Source of the DNA: Roseibium aggregatum IAM 12614
GTDB taxonomy: Bacteria; Pseudomonadota; Alphaproteobacteria; Rhizobiales; Stappiaceae
Direction: 5' to 3'
NCBI RefSeq assembly: GCF_000168975.1
Contig: NZ_AAUW01000019.1
Location: 1-64,000 of the forward strand
DNA length: 64,000 nucleotides
The notes under the pieces were generated by a model that saw nothing but the letters and a program-made list of their open reading frames with translations, searched no databases and was not told where the DNA came from. A program made the position numbers and the translations under genes. Below, one piece after another: positions 63,216 through 64,000 of the stretch. Positions within the stretch are counted from its first letter, which is position 1. Every line of letters begins with the position of its first letter.

Positions 63216-64000
63216 ATGAGCAAATCAGGACGTGAAATCGAGCTCAAGCTCGAGCTGGAAACGAGCGCCCAGGACGCTTTGAAACGGGCCGGATCCATCG
63301 ATGGGTTTACCGCCAGCCGGGCGGTGAACAAGACGCTGCAGTCGATCTATTTCGACACGCCGGACCAGGCATTGCGCAAGGCCAAAATTTCGCTGCGTGT
63401 GCGGAAATCCGGCAATAGCTGGGTTCAGACTGTCAAGCTCGGCACCGGCGTGATGGGCGGGCTGTCCTCGCCCGTGGAGGCCGAACACCCGGTCAAGGGC
63501 CGCGCGCTCGATTTTTCCGTCATCGAAGACCCATGTGTTCACGAGCGCCTTCTGGAAATCATCGGCGATGCACCTCTGTCGGAGTGCTTTGAAACGGTGA
63601 TGAAACGCACCGTGCGCAACCTCACCAGGGACAGCGACGGGACCTTCATCGAATTGGCCTTCGACAGCGGCAACATTCTGGCCGGCAGCGGCAGCCAACC
63701 GCTGACCGAACTTGAAATGGAACTGAAGTCCGGCCCGAGCCTTGCTCTTTTCGAAGCCGCCAGGGCACTGTTGAAAGATATTCCGTTCCGCTTTTCGCCC
63801 TATAGCAAGGCGGAACGCGGCTATCGTTTCGCAGAAGGCAGTGCGCCGGCGGAACGGGCTCCCTATTTTGCCGAGGAGGTCACCTTCGAGAGCGGCATCA
63901 CCACAGAGCACGCCTTCCGCGATGTGCTGCGCTCCTGCCTGACGCAGATTTCCGAAAACCGGCTCGCGGTTTTGTCGTCGGACGATCCGGAAGGCCCCCA
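63216..64000 (+). CDS. CYTH-domain protein (probably CYTH-CHAD), cut by the window edge
   Basis: An open frame runs from ATG 63216 to the end of the window (261 residues so far, no stop). The N-terminus MSKSGREIELKLEL has the CYTH motif ExExK (7-11). LQSIYFDTPDQALRKAKISLRVRKSG, FIELAFDSG and LTELEMELKSG are the following strands of the triphosphate tunnel. After about residue 205 the helical sequence (AFRDVLRSCLTQISEN) looks like the start of a CHAD domain. CYTH proteins hydrolyse triphosphates such as thiamine triphosphate or PPPi; CHAD domains bind polyphosphate. Confidence 0.9.
   Translation, partial: MSKSGREIELKLELETSAQDALKRAGSIDGFTASRAVNKTLQSIYFDTPDQALRKAKISLRVRKSGNSWVQTVKLGTGVMGGLSSPVEAEHPVKGRALDFSVIEDPCVHERLLEIIGDAPLSECFETVMKRTVRNLTRDSDGTFIELAFDSGNILAGSGSQPLTELEMELKSGPSLALFEAARALLKDIPFRFSPYSKAERGYRFAEGSAPAERAPYFAEEVTFESGITTEHAFRDVLRSCLTQISENRLAVLSSDDPEGP

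Overview
The window reads as chromosomal DNA of a GC-rich alphaproteobacterium, most likely a marine member of the Hyphomicrobiales such as Roseibium/Labrenzia/Stappia. This is inferred from gene families and codon use (ccm cytochrome c maturation, DUF2794, glnK-amtB, TRAP transporter, many TTG/GTG starts), not from a search. I find about 67 protein genes, one tRNA-Leu(CAA), several rho-independent terminators, two sigma-54-like promoters, two palindromic or repeated operator regions and one dispersed short repeat. I see no prophage, CRISPR array, rRNA operon or intact insertion sequence. Both edges cut genes: a DUF58 protein on the left, which also carries an apparent frameshift, and a CYTH(-CHAD) protein on the right.

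Layout. 1-4600: a DUF58/SpoIIM/RDD membrane-protein set, then two tandem paralogous membrane proteins. 4793-8564: cytochrome c maturation genes ccmA-B and ccmC-D-G, split by a LysE-family exporter gene on the other strand and a 57-bp inverted repeat. 8756-18414: a lipid and surface gene cluster. It holds a sugar-nucleotide epimerase, an acyltransferase, a multi-span membrane protein, a cNMP-binding/CPBP fusion, a fatty-acid desaturase, a cyclopropane-fatty-acid synthase-like methyltransferase, an MGDG-synthase-like glycosyltransferase, a diacylglycerol-kinase-like enzyme and, convergently, a glycosyltransferase resembling plant DGD1 (digalactosyldiacylglycerol synthase). 18763-22589: a DUF1223 protein, a cation efflux protein, an orphan UgpE-type permease and a HAD phosphatase. 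22680-25935: nitrogen control, with glnK-amtB and a second ammonium transporter, each unit preceded by a sigma-54-like box.

26593-44467 is a mixed housekeeping and signalling stretch: NudI, two chemoreceptors, DUF924, a TusA-like protein, PhhB, a low-MW phosphatase, PAP2, a DsbA-like isomerase, a ParD-like antitoxin next to methionine aminopeptidase, a sensor-less hybrid histidine kinase, an AEC exporter, GluQ-RS, an AlkA-like glycosylase, an alpha/beta hydrolase, a GT4 enzyme, ThpR and a Tas-like reductase. 44546-48585 is the tesA / ybbA-ybbP type locus. 51607-57363 looks like a regulated catabolic operon: a MocR-type regulator divergent from a TRAP transporter and a degradative class II HMG-CoA reductase, with TGTCCC repeats between them. 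This fits mevalonate uptake and use. 57530-64000 holds pyrophosphatase, DsbB, a YqaA/DedA-like protein, tRNA-Leu, a cupin and the CYTH protein.

The strongest candidates for undescribed biology are the putative galactolipid cluster, the putative mevalonate TRAP operon, the ParD-like/methionine aminopeptidase pair with its palindromic operator, and a short repeat whose first three bases serve as the stop codon of three different genes.
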